From: Desulfuromonadaceae bacterium
GTDB lineage: Bacteria; Desulfobacterota; Desulfuromonadia; Geobacterales; Pseudopelobacteraceae
Direction of reading: 5' to 3'
DNA: 64,000 nt
Assembly: GCA_028712075.1 (NCBI GenBank)
Contig: JAQTQX010000004.1
Span: 162,038 to 226,037, forward strand
Position 1 is the stretch's first letter; every line of letters starts with the position of its first letter. Shown here piece by piece: positions 33,810-40,653 of this stretch. Below the pieces are notes generated by a model. That model made no database searches. It worked only from the letters and a program-made list of their open reading frames with translations, and was not told where the DNA came from. Made by a program: the position numbers and the translations under genes.

Positions 33810-33983
33810 ATGGAAACGAATAGTACGTTTGAATGTGGGATTTGTTATTACCAGAGCTTGGCAAAAGACTTCTCACCCATTACGGTCAGCGCAGATTTTT
33901 CGGCTCTTGAATGCCCTAAATGCTTGAACAACGACAAAGATTCTTTCTACGAAGTTGATACTGTAGATAAGTTGGCAGCATAG
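33810..33983 (+). CDS. Small zinc-ribbon protein
   Basis: 57 aa by hand translation: METNSTFECGICYYQSLAKD, then C-x2-C again in LECPKCLNN. Two C-x2-C knuckles suggest a zinc ribbon. AAGGAG lies 7 nt before ATG and a terminator follows, so it is a real transcription unit. Function unknown; control by the TetR protein is inferred from the palindrome. Confidence 0.75.
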   Translation: METNSTFECGICYYQSLAKDFSPITVSADFSALECPKCLNNDKDSFYEVDTVDKLAA

Positions 33984-34023
33984 ACATTAAATATAGTTCG
34001 TCCGCTTATAATGGAAATTCACA

Positions 34024-34054
34024 AGCCGCCCCAATCCGGGACGGCTCTTTTTTT
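34024..34054 (+). terminator. Terminator after the small zinc-ribbon gene
   Basis: AGCCGCCCC / GGGACGGCT stem followed by CTTTTTTT. Confidence 0.85.
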
Positions 34055-34521
34055 GCGTTTCCGGAATGTGTTTCTTGAAGCCAAGTCGATAGCGCCCAAG
34101 TGAATACGGAAAAACATGGACACCTATATCAAAGGCAGAACAGATAATAAGAAGCGCTCCGGCTAGGCCAAGGTAGTGGACATTGTTTTGCGAAGCTGTC
34201 ACATCGGGGCGTCAAGCATCCTGTTTGGCAGATTTGTCTGGGTGATCCCGTATCACGGCTTTCAACCTGACATCATCTGGTCATTGCAACTGGAAGTGCA
34301 TTAATCATATTCATTTTCAAGTGCCGTCACTGGCCTACCGGGACGAGGTATAATGGATGGCTGCATATCGGATTGATCTGGATTGCCCCTGTCCGGTCGG
34401 AGTTGATGGTGCCAGTTCTGGTGATTTCTCTGGCAGTCGGGGTAGCCGGCAGTCATGTTCCTGCTTTCATCAGACACTAGTCGCTTGTCCACCACCGGGT
34501 ACATTAATAAAACAAGAGCAG
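34055..34521. other. Intergenic stretch without recognisable gene
   Basis: About 470 nt between convergent genes. Short open frames exist on both strands but none has a good ribosome binding site, a domain or consistent codon use. Possibly the decayed remains of a small membrane protein on the minus strand (hydrophobic run near 34100-34200). Confidence 0.4.
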
Positions 34522-36498
34522 CTACTTACTTTCAGAAACCTGTCCTCGCAGTTTCCTGTAAAGCGTGTTTCTGCCAATCCCCATTATTCGAGCTGCCGCT
34601 GCGATATTCCCGCCGGTCCGGTCAAGTGTCGAAGTGATTAACCTGGCTTCAACGTCTACCAGCAATTCATTACCGCAACTTGCGTCAGACGGATTCTCAG
34701 ACATGTTCGTGACAGTGATGTCACTGTCAGTCTGCTCCAAAAAATCGTCAGAGAGCTCGGCAACGGTTATTTCATGACCGTCGCCAAGCAGCGCTACAGC
34801 AGTTCTGAGCACATTATGCATTTGGCGGATATTGCCTGGCCACGGGTGGCTGCCAAAGATCCTGAAGACATCGGAACTAATTGTGACTATACGTTCCGGC
34901 CCTATAAGATCGCAAAGTATCTTCCTGGATAGCAGTACCTTGTCTTCTCTTTCCTTCAGGCTGGGCAGGGTGAGCAGCAGTCCGTTAAGACGGTAATAAA
35001 GATCTTCCCGGAAAGTTCCGGCTGCAACCGCATTCCGGACACGGCGATTTGTGGCGCAAATCACCACAATATTCACCCGATGACTTCCGGTTCCGCCAAG
35101 AGGTGAGACGGTGCGATCCTGAAGCGTTCTCAGCAGGCGCGCCTGGAGATTGAGCGGCATCTCGCCGATTTCATCAAGGAACAGCGTGCCGCCGTCCGCT
35201 TCCATGATTTTGCCGATATTTCCCTTGCGCTTTGCTCCGGTAAAAGCTCCCTCCTGATAGCCAAACAGCTCCGATTCGAATAACCCCTCCGGAATCGCAG
35301 CACAATTGATCGGTACGAAAGGACCGCTCCTTCTTGGTCCGGCTTGATGGAGTCCCCGGGCAAGAAGTTCTTTGCCGGTCCCTGATTCTCCCTCGATCAT
35401 TATCGGTATGTCGTGCCCGATAACCTTGAGCGCCTTGGCTATCATCGTCTGCATGGCAGGATCGCCATGCTCCAGATCGGAGAGTGCCACCGTTTCAGCT
35501 ACCGACTGCTGACGGTTTTTTACAACGTCTGATCCCTTGGAACTGATTGGCAGAAATGTGACCGGCGAAACCGTCGTGCCGGACCAGACGCGGCCATATA
35601 CCTCCACGCCTGAAAGAAGCGGGAGTTTCAGCACCGGTTGCGGCAGGTAACGACTCTGCTCCAGGAGCTTTGCCAGTGACAATCCGAAGAGAGAGGAGAA
35701 GGTCTGTCCAGCACTCCTGGCCCTGTCCAAGCCAAACTGGAGCAGGGCGCAGCGATTGGCGCCAATGAAGTGACCATCCGGAGAAAAGACAACAATCCCC
35801 TCATACAGCGTCCCGATGAATTCGGGTCGCAGGTGGAAGCAGATGATGATGTCATCAGGGAATTGCGGCACGAACATCTGGTTTTCTATCATCTGGGCTG
35901 AAAGCCTTACCAGCGCCATAGTATGTTTCTGATGTGCTCGCCAATCTCCGGATACATCCAGTACCCCCAGAATCCCTCCCTTCGGATCAAAGATTGGGGT
36001 GGCGGAACAGCTGATAAAACGGTTTTTATCTATGAAGTGCTCGCTGCAGTACACCTGGACAGCGGACTGCTCTTCGAGCGCGGTGCCGATGGCGTTCGTG
36101 CCGTTAACCCCTTCTGACCAGATCCCCCCCGGCTTGAGATATACTTTTTCGGCTTGATCGACAAAGTCAGGATCACCGATGGAATGCAGCACAACTCCCT
36201 GGTTATCCGCAAGCAATACCATGCTGGAAGTGCCGCAGATCTCGTGATACAGATTTTCCATAACCGGCTGGGATCGTTGCAGCAGCGCATTATTCAGCTC
36301 CCGGCGCTGCATCAGGTCATAGCGTGGTGTGCAGCGGGTTTCGCCCCGCTCCATGCCGATGCCGCGTTCCGCTGAGCGCTGCCACGAGCGGAGAATTATA
36401 CTATCCACAACCCCGGCAGGAACAATCCCCTGAGATAAAAACTCCTCGCGTACCTTGCGGATTCTATCAAGTCCATTGACTGAATTTATCGCCACCAT
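34522..36498 (-). CDS. AcoR-type sigma-54-dependent activator
   Basis: About 658 aa from ATG 36498 (MVAINSVNGLDRIRKV); starts a few codons either side are possible. GAF-like sensory region with the AcoR hallmark segments IILRSWQRSAERG and GVNGTNAIGTALEEQ, a PAS-like middle, AAA+ domain (GESGTGKELLARGLHQ, GAFTGA loop, DGGTLFLDEIGEMPL) and a Fis HTH (GNIAAAARIMGIGRNTLYRKLRG). Relatives activate acetoin, alcohol or aldehyde genes on binding small molecules. It is divergent from the ALDH gene, whose promoter is sigma-54 type with paired candidate binding sites. Confidence 0.93.
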   Translation of the reverse strand: MVAINSVNGLDRIRKVREEFLSQGIVPAGVVDSIILRSWQRSAERGIGMERGETRCTPRYDLMQRRELNNALLQRSQPVMENLYHEICGTSSMVLLADNQGVVLHSIGDPDFVDQAEKVYLKPGGIWSEGVNGTNAIGTALEEQSAVQVYCSEHFIDKNRFISCSATPIFDPKGGILGVLDVSGDWRAHQKHTMALVRLSAQMIENQMFVPQFPDDIIICFHLRPEFIGTLYEGIVVFSPDGHFIGANRCALLQFGLDRARSAGQTFSSLFGLSLAKLLEQSRYLPQPVLKLPLLSGVEVYGRVWSGTTVSPVTFLPISSKGSDVVKNRQQSVAETVALSDLEHGDPAMQTMIAKALKVIGHDIPIMIEGESGTGKELLARGLHQAGPRRSGPFVPINCAAIPEGLFESELFGYQEGAFTGAKRKGNIGKIMEADGGTLFLDEIGEMPLNLQARLLRTLQDRTVSPLGGTGSHRVNIVVICATNRRVRNAVAAGTFREDLYYRLNGLLLTLPSLKEREDKVLLSRKILCDLIGPERIVTISSDVFRIFGSHPWPGNIRQMHNVLRTAVALLGDGHEITVAELSDDFLEQTDSDITVTNMSENPSDASCGNELLVDVEARLITSTLDRTGGNIAAAARIMGIGRNTLYRKLRGQVSESK

Positions 36499-36600
36499 CC
36501 ACCTCCACAAACCTCGTTTGAATACAAATATAAGCTAAGTAAAAACAGCCTGTCGACCCTGGTTTTACATGCCAATAACGTGCCAGAGTCCAGACTATTA

Positions 36601-36653
36601 TGTTCTGTTTAGTTACATGGGCAACATTGTTTTGTTCCGTTCTGGAGCACACA
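36601..36653 (+). promoter_or_regulatory. Paired upstream activator sites for the ALDH promoter
   Basis: TGTTCTGTTTAGTTACA (36601) and TGTTCCGTTCTGGAGCACA (36633) lie 32 nt apart, about 170 nt before the sigma-54 promoter. A matching pair with the same 32-nt spacing precedes the promoter at 38560. They are likely enhancer sites of the divergently encoded AcoR-type protein. Confidence 0.65.
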
Positions 36654-36803
36654 TAAACCGCTATTATCAGTAGTTTATTAAACGAAATCCATTTGTACGG
36701 CTGTTATCATGTGCCGGTTTGGATTGTAATAAGCTGTTTTTAAAGCCGATTGAGCGTGTTGTCCTAAATAGAGTTCAATTCAATATAGAAGTTTTTTTAT
36801 TGT

Positions 36804-36819
36804 TGGCATATGCCCTGCT
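36804..36819 (+). promoter_or_regulatory. Sigma-54 promoter of the aldehyde dehydrogenase gene
   Basis: TTGGCATATGCCCTGCT region (GG 36805, GC 36817): -24 block perfect, -12 block CTGC one base off consensus. Start codon about 47 nt downstream. Confidence 0.8.
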
Positions 36820-36864
36820 CTACATAACATCAGTAACAGCACAAAACCAAAAAGGAGAGACTAG

Positions 36865-38340
36865 ATGAAGAAAGTAAATGATGACGGCTACAAATTGTAT
36901 ATTGATGGTCAGTGGGTTCCTGCCAGTGATGGTAAGACCATCCCGACCTACAATCCCGCCAACGGTGAATTACTCGCCACCTGTGCCGACGCCAGCAGGG
37001 AAGATGTTGACAAGGCGGTGAAGGCAGCCTGGAAAGCGTGGGACAGCTGGAAAAAGGTCAGTCCGCAGGAACGGTCAGCATTGCTGTTGAAGATTGCCGA
37101 TCTGATCGACGCCAATGCCGAAAAGCTGGCCATGGTTGAAACTATGGATAACGGCAAACCGATCCGAGAGACTACCTTGGTAGATGTGCCTCTTGCTTCC
37201 GACCATTTTCGATATTTTGCCGCCGCAATCAGAACAGAAGAGGGAGAGGCTGTTATGATCGACGACAATACTCTCAGCATTATTTTACATGAACCGATCG
37301 GCGTCATAGGTCAGATTATCCCCTGGAATTTTCCACTCCTGATGGCCGCCTGGAAAATTGCCCCTGTGCTGGCAGCAGGAGACTGCACTGTAATCAAGCC
37401 TTCATCAACGACCCCACTCAGTCTCCTTGAACTGGCAAAATTACTGGATCAGGTATTACCGCCGGGAGTTGTAAACGTAATTACCGGTCGTGGCTCTGCC
37501 GCTGGAAATTACATGATCGAGCACCCCGATTTTCGTAAACTTGCTTTTACCGGTTCCACCGATATCGGCTACCAGATAGCCGATGCAGCCGCAAAAAAAC
37601 TGATTCCTGCGACACTGGAACTTGGTGGCAAATCAGCCAATATTTATTTCCCCGATTGCCCTTGGGAAAAGGCAATTGAAGGGCTGCAAATAGGGATACT
37701 CTTCAATCAGGGACAGGTTTGCTGCGCCGGTTCACGTGTTTTTGTCCATGAAGATATTTACGACCGGTTCGTTGCCGATGCCGTTAAGGCGTTCAATAAC
37801 GTCAAAGTCGGCCTGCCGTGGGAAAAAGACACTATCATGGGCACCCAGGTCGATCAGAAACAGCTAAAGCAGATTCTCGAGTATGTTGAGATCGGAAAGC
37901 AGGAGGGCGCTACATTAGCGTGTGGTGGTGTCAGGGTAACCGAGAACGGCTTGGACAAGGGAGCCTTCATGAGGCCGACGCTGCTGACTAATGTCACCAA
38001 CGCAATGCGGGTCGCCAGGGAAGAAATTTTCGGGCCGGTGGCGGTCGTTATCAAATTCAAGACCGAAGAAGAGGTTATTGCCATGGCCAATGACAACGAA
38101 TTCGGTCTTGGCGGCGCGGTTTGGACCAAGGATATCAACCGAGCCTTCCGGGTGGCACGTGGTGTTGAAACAGGCAGGATGTGGGTCAACAACTACAACA
38201 ACCTTCCGGCACACGCCCCGTTCGGCGGCTACAAGAAGTCAGGTATCGGACGTGAAACCCATAAAGTGATACTCGAACATTACACCCAGCTGAAAAACAT
38301 TTTCATAAGCCTGACTGATGCCAAGGCTGGTTTTTACTGA
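36865..38340 (+). CDS. NAD(P)-dependent aldehyde dehydrogenase
   Basis: 491 aa. IGQIIPWNFPLLMAAWKIAPVLAAG, FTGSTDIG, catalytic Glu in ATLELGGKSANI, catalytic Cys in NQGQVCCAGSR (an extra Cys follows), EEIFGPV and the C-terminal PFGGYKKSGIGRE. Fits the tetrameric acetaldehyde-type ALDH family (ExaC/AldB-like, about 500 aa). Oxidises the aldehyde made by the ADHs, giving NADH. AAGGAGAG before ATG. Own sigma-54 promoter and own terminator-like stem at 38351-38437. Confidence 0.95.
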   Translation: MKKVNDDGYKLYIDGQWVPASDGKTIPTYNPANGELLATCADASREDVDKAVKAAWKAWDSWKKVSPQERSALLLKIADLIDANAEKLAMVETMDNGKPIRETTLVDVPLASDHFRYFAAAIRTEEGEAVMIDDNTLSIILHEPIGVIGQIIPWNFPLLMAAWKIAPVLAAGDCTVIKPSSTTPLSLLELAKLLDQVLPPGVVNVITGRGSAAGNYMIEHPDFRKLAFTGSTDIGYQIADAAAKKLIPATLELGGKSANIYFPDCPWEKAIEGLQIGILFNQGQVCCAGSRVFVHEDIYDRFVADAVKAFNNVKVGLPWEKDTIMGTQVDQKQLKQILEYVEIGKQEGATLACGGVRVTENGLDKGAFMRPTLLTNVTNAMRVAREEIFGPVAVVIKFKTEEEVIAMANDNEFGLGGAVWTKDINRAFRVARGVETGRMWVNNYNNLPAHAPFGGYKKSGIGRETHKVILEHYTQLKNIFISLTDAKAGFY

Positions 38341-38350
38341 TCACTCTGCG

Positions 38351-38437
38351 ATACATCTCCATGTTCTGTTTTAGCGCATACGAAGTAACTATGAGTTCCG
38401 TTTCGAGACACTTTTTCGTAGCAGATGGAGATGTATT
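38351..38437 (+). terminator. Long-range stem downstream of ALDH
   Basis: ATACATCTCCAT (38351-38362) pairs exactly with ATGGAGATGTAT (38424-38435), followed by TTTTA. The 60-nt loop contains the paired activator sites of the next promoter, so the terminator role is tentative. Confidence 0.4.
38362..38410 (+). promoter_or_regulatory. Paired upstream activator sites for the Mop operon promoter
   Basis: TGTTCTGTTTTAGCGCA (38362) and AGTTCCGTTTCGAGACA (38394), 32 nt apart and about 167 nt before the sigma-54 promoter, mirror the pair at 36601/36633. Confidence 0.62.
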
Positions 38438-38558
38438 TTACGTCAATCTTAATACAAAACTAATGTGATAGTGAAAACAAAATTATATTACGCTGTTATT
38501 TAAATGTTTTTTTGGGTTTAACCAAATGATCAGTCGAGCAGAAAACAAGTTTTTATTA

Positions 38559-38576
38559 TTGGCATAAATACTGCCT
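38559..38576 (+). promoter_or_regulatory. Sigma-54 promoter of the Mop operon
   Basis: TTGGCATAAATACTGCCT with GG 38561 and GC 38573. The predicted start (about 38585) lies just before the riboswitch. Confidence 0.78.
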
Positions 38577-38600
38577 TACAGTATTCCAAAAACCTATTTT

Positions 38601-38702
38601 ACTCTCCGAGCCGTACCGCCTAAAAGAGCTCTCTCTCATGGCGGTCGGACGTTGGTTCTGCCGGAAACAGCAGTGCCTCCCTTTTTCTGGAAAGGAGAAC
38701 CG
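38601..38702 (+). promoter_or_regulatory. Moco/Tuco-type riboswitch of the Mop operon
   Basis: Shares ordered blocks CTCCGAGCC, GCCT, CTCATGGCGG, TGCCGGAAACAGCA, GCCTCCC and AAAGGAGAACC with the other four leaders and the known Moco RNA motif. A strong terminator follows at 38732, so cofactor binding likely decides read-through into the Mop operon. Confidence 0.9.
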
Positions 38703-38731
38703 CAATCGCCCCCCTCTGTATGGAGGGGGTG

Positions 38732-38789
38732 AAGAGGTCTCTTTCCGCTTGCGGTCAGGATCGCTTGCGGAAAGAGACCTCTTTTTTTT
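38732..38789 (+). terminator. Riboswitch-linked terminator
   Basis: 17-bp perfect stem (38732-38748 with 38767-38783, AAGAGGTCTCTTTCCGC arm) followed by TTTTTT. A smaller stem CCCCCTC/GAGGGGG at 38709-38729 between riboswitch and terminator could take part in switching. Confidence 0.9.
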
Positions 38790-38838
38790 GCGTCAGAGGG
38801 ATGTTGTCAATTAATCAGTGCAATACGAAGGGGAAAAG

Positions 38839-39009
38839 ATGGCTCAGGTAAAATGCGCAATATGCGGCGAATCGGTTGATTCCGATGATTATCGTGTCAA
38901 ACAGTGCAGCGAGTGCGGCTCATGGTTCTGTTATCTGCATCTCGGGCAGTACAAAACGCAATGTACACCCTGCAAGACCTACTCACTTAAAAACTGTTAC
39001 GGGAGGTAG
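38839..39009 (+). CDS. Small Cys-rich zinc-ribbon/redox protein
   Basis: 56 aa from ATG 38839 with GAAGGGG upstream (a GTG at 38818 is less likely). MAQVKCAICGESVDSDDYRV, CSECGSWFCYLHLGQ, CTPCKTYSLKNCYGR: eight Cys in paired knuckles, LIM/RING-like spacing. First gene of the Mop operon; possibly a metal- or sulfur-handling helper. No family recognised. Confidence 0.75.
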   Translation: MAQVKCAICGESVDSDDYRVKQCSECGSWFCYLHLGQYKTQCTPCKTYSLKNCYGR

Positions 39010-39012
39010 ACC

Positions 39013-39417
39013 ATGAAAATATGTTTCCCTGTCATAGCTGACGACGGTGCCGAGAGTATTCTCTATGGCCATTTCGCCTCAGCACCATTTTTCGCGATTA
39101 TCGATACGGAGACCGGTCTGAACTGCGCCATCGCCAACTGCGACCAGAACAATCCGTTTGCCGGCTGCAACCCGTTCAGCGCTCTCAGTAGGCAGCAACT
39201 GGACGGCATTGTCGTCGGCAGCATCGGTGATGATTCCGTGCGGGTAATGAATATGTGCGGGTTCAAGGTGTTTCAGGCCAGCTCCCAGTCACTGGCCGAT
39301 AACGTGGCGCTTTTCGAAAGCAGCAGCCTTCCGGAAGTGGAGGTTCTGCAGAGCCACCTTGAAGGACGCTGTAATGAAGGAGAAAGCGGACATGCCTGTA
39401 ATCACCACAGTCACTAA
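39013..39417 (+). CDS. NifX/NifB-type iron-molybdenum cofactor-binding domain protein
   Basis: 134 aa. MKICFPVIADDGAESILYGHFASAPFFAIID and QQLDGIVVGSIGDDSVRVMNMCGFKVFQA are the dinitrogenase iron-molybdenum cofactor biosynthesis fold. The C-terminal tail is Cys/His rich (GRCNEGESGHACNHHSH), a metal-binding look. With no nif genes in sight it probably handles Mo/W or Fe-S for the aldehyde oxidoreductase (inference). Confidence 0.88.
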   Translation: MKICFPVIADDGAESILYGHFASAPFFAIIDTETGLNCAIANCDQNNPFAGCNPFSALSRQQLDGIVVGSIGDDSVRVMNMCGFKVFQASSQSLADNVALFESSSLPEVEVLQSHLEGRCNEGESGHACNHHSH

Positions 39418-39447
39418 AACCTCAAAGAACAGAAAGGGTACAAAATC

Positions 39448-40470
39448 ATGATGACTGAAATTCCGGTTCAACAAGCGGTCGGCAGAGTACTTTTTCACGA
39501 CATAACCCGCATCGTGCCGGGTGAATTCCATGGCCGGGCCTTCAAGAAGGGGCACATTATCGCCCCAGATGATATCGACAAACTCCTCCAGCTTGGCAAG
39601 GACAACATTTATGTTCTCAATCTTTCTGAAGGGTTCATTCATGAAGATGCGGCAGCGCTGAGGATTGCCAAGGCAGCGCTGGGGCGTGGTATCCAGATGA
39701 TGCCGCCGACCGAGGGAAAAGTGCGACTGATGACAACCAGACCCGGTCTGCTGCGGATAAATGTAGCCGCCCTCGACAGGATTAACGCCATTGAAGAGAT
39801 CGTTTTTGCCACTTCCCATACGAACAAGCAGGTCTCAGCCAAAAAGCTGGTGGGGGGAACCCGCATCATTCCTCTCTATACCGACGAAGAGAAGATCATC
39901 GAGGTCGAAAACATCTGCCGTGAGAACGCACCGGCAATAGAGGTAGTACCGTTTAAAAAGCTGAAAGTCGGGATGGTGACCACCGGCAACGAAGTCTATC
40001 ACGGCCGGATCGAGGACAAGTTCGGACCGGTGATGACGGCCAAGATCAACGACTTTGGGAGCAGCGTGCTGCGCCAGATACTGGTTCCGGACAGTGTTCC
40101 GATGACCGTACAGGCGATCCACGACCTTCTGGGCGAAGGGGCCGACATGATTATATTGACCGGCGGAATGTCGGTAGATCCGGATGACCGCACACCGGCC
40201 AGCATTCGGGCAGCGGGGGGGCAGGAAGTTACCTACGGATCCCCAACCTTCCCCGGTTCCATGTTCATGCTGGCATACATCGGTACGATCCCGGTCATCG
40301 GAGTGCCGGGGTGCGCCATGTACAACAAGGCGACCGTCTTCGATCTGATTGTTCCCCGCATTCTGGCGGGTGACAGGTTGTCCAAAGCCGACTTTACCAC
40401 ACTCGGGCATGGCGGTCTCTGTCTCGGATGCCCAACCTGCAGCTTTCCGGAGTGCGGGTTCGGGGCATAA
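39448..40470 (+). CDS. MoeA/MogA-like molybdopterin-binding protein
   Basis: 340 aa. N-terminal VQQAVGRVLFHDITRIVPGEFHGRAFKKGHII resembles MoeA; the C-terminal MoCF domain has GMVTTGNEVYHGRIED, DMIILTGGMSVDPDDRTPA and the PGSMFMLAYIG/IPVIGVPGC loop. The last residues form a Cys-rich tail CLGCPTCSFPECGFG not found in standard MoeA. Probably inserts Mo or prepares adenylated pterin for the Mop enzyme. Confidence 0.9.
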   Translation: MMTEIPVQQAVGRVLFHDITRIVPGEFHGRAFKKGHIIAPDDIDKLLQLGKDNIYVLNLSEGFIHEDAAALRIAKAALGRGIQMMPPTEGKVRLMTTRPGLLRINVAALDRINAIEEIVFATSHTNKQVSAKKLVGGTRIIPLYTDEEKIIEVENICRENAPAIEVVPFKKLKVGMVTTGNEVYHGRIEDKFGPVMTAKINDFGSSVLRQILVPDSVPMTVQAIHDLLGEGADMIILTGGMSVDPDDRTPASIRAAGGQEVTYGSPTFPGSMFMLAYIGTIPVIGVPGCAMYNKATVFDLIVPRILAGDRLSKADFTTLGHGGLCLGCPTCSFPECGFGA

Positions 40471-40478
40471 ATCTAAAC

Positions 40479-40602
40479 CGACCACCCCCAGCCCTTTATG
40501 CCCCAGAGGGTGCTCCTTAGCAAGGAAGGGAGATTTTAAGTCCCCCTCCTATTTCGCTTAGAAGCGCATACTTTTGGTAGGAGGGGCGAGGGGTAGTAAC
40601 AT
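40479..40602. repeat. GC-rich nested inverted repeat, copy 1 (before mop)
   Basis: Starts ACCACCCCCAGCCC and ends GAGGGGTAGT, with an inner CCCCCTCCTA / TAGGAGGGG stem. Same family as copy 2 at 43459; more diverged and with extra sequence. Located between the MoeA-like gene and mop. Confidence 0.6.
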
Positions 40603-40653
40603 TTTCAATGGGCGTATCGCCTGATGTACCAACCTAAAAGGAGGAATTACCGT

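Noticed and set aside
34301..34504. 67-aa minus-strand frame after the AcoR-type gene
   Set aside because: No ribosome binding site, no hydrophobic or domain pattern; regarded as chance.
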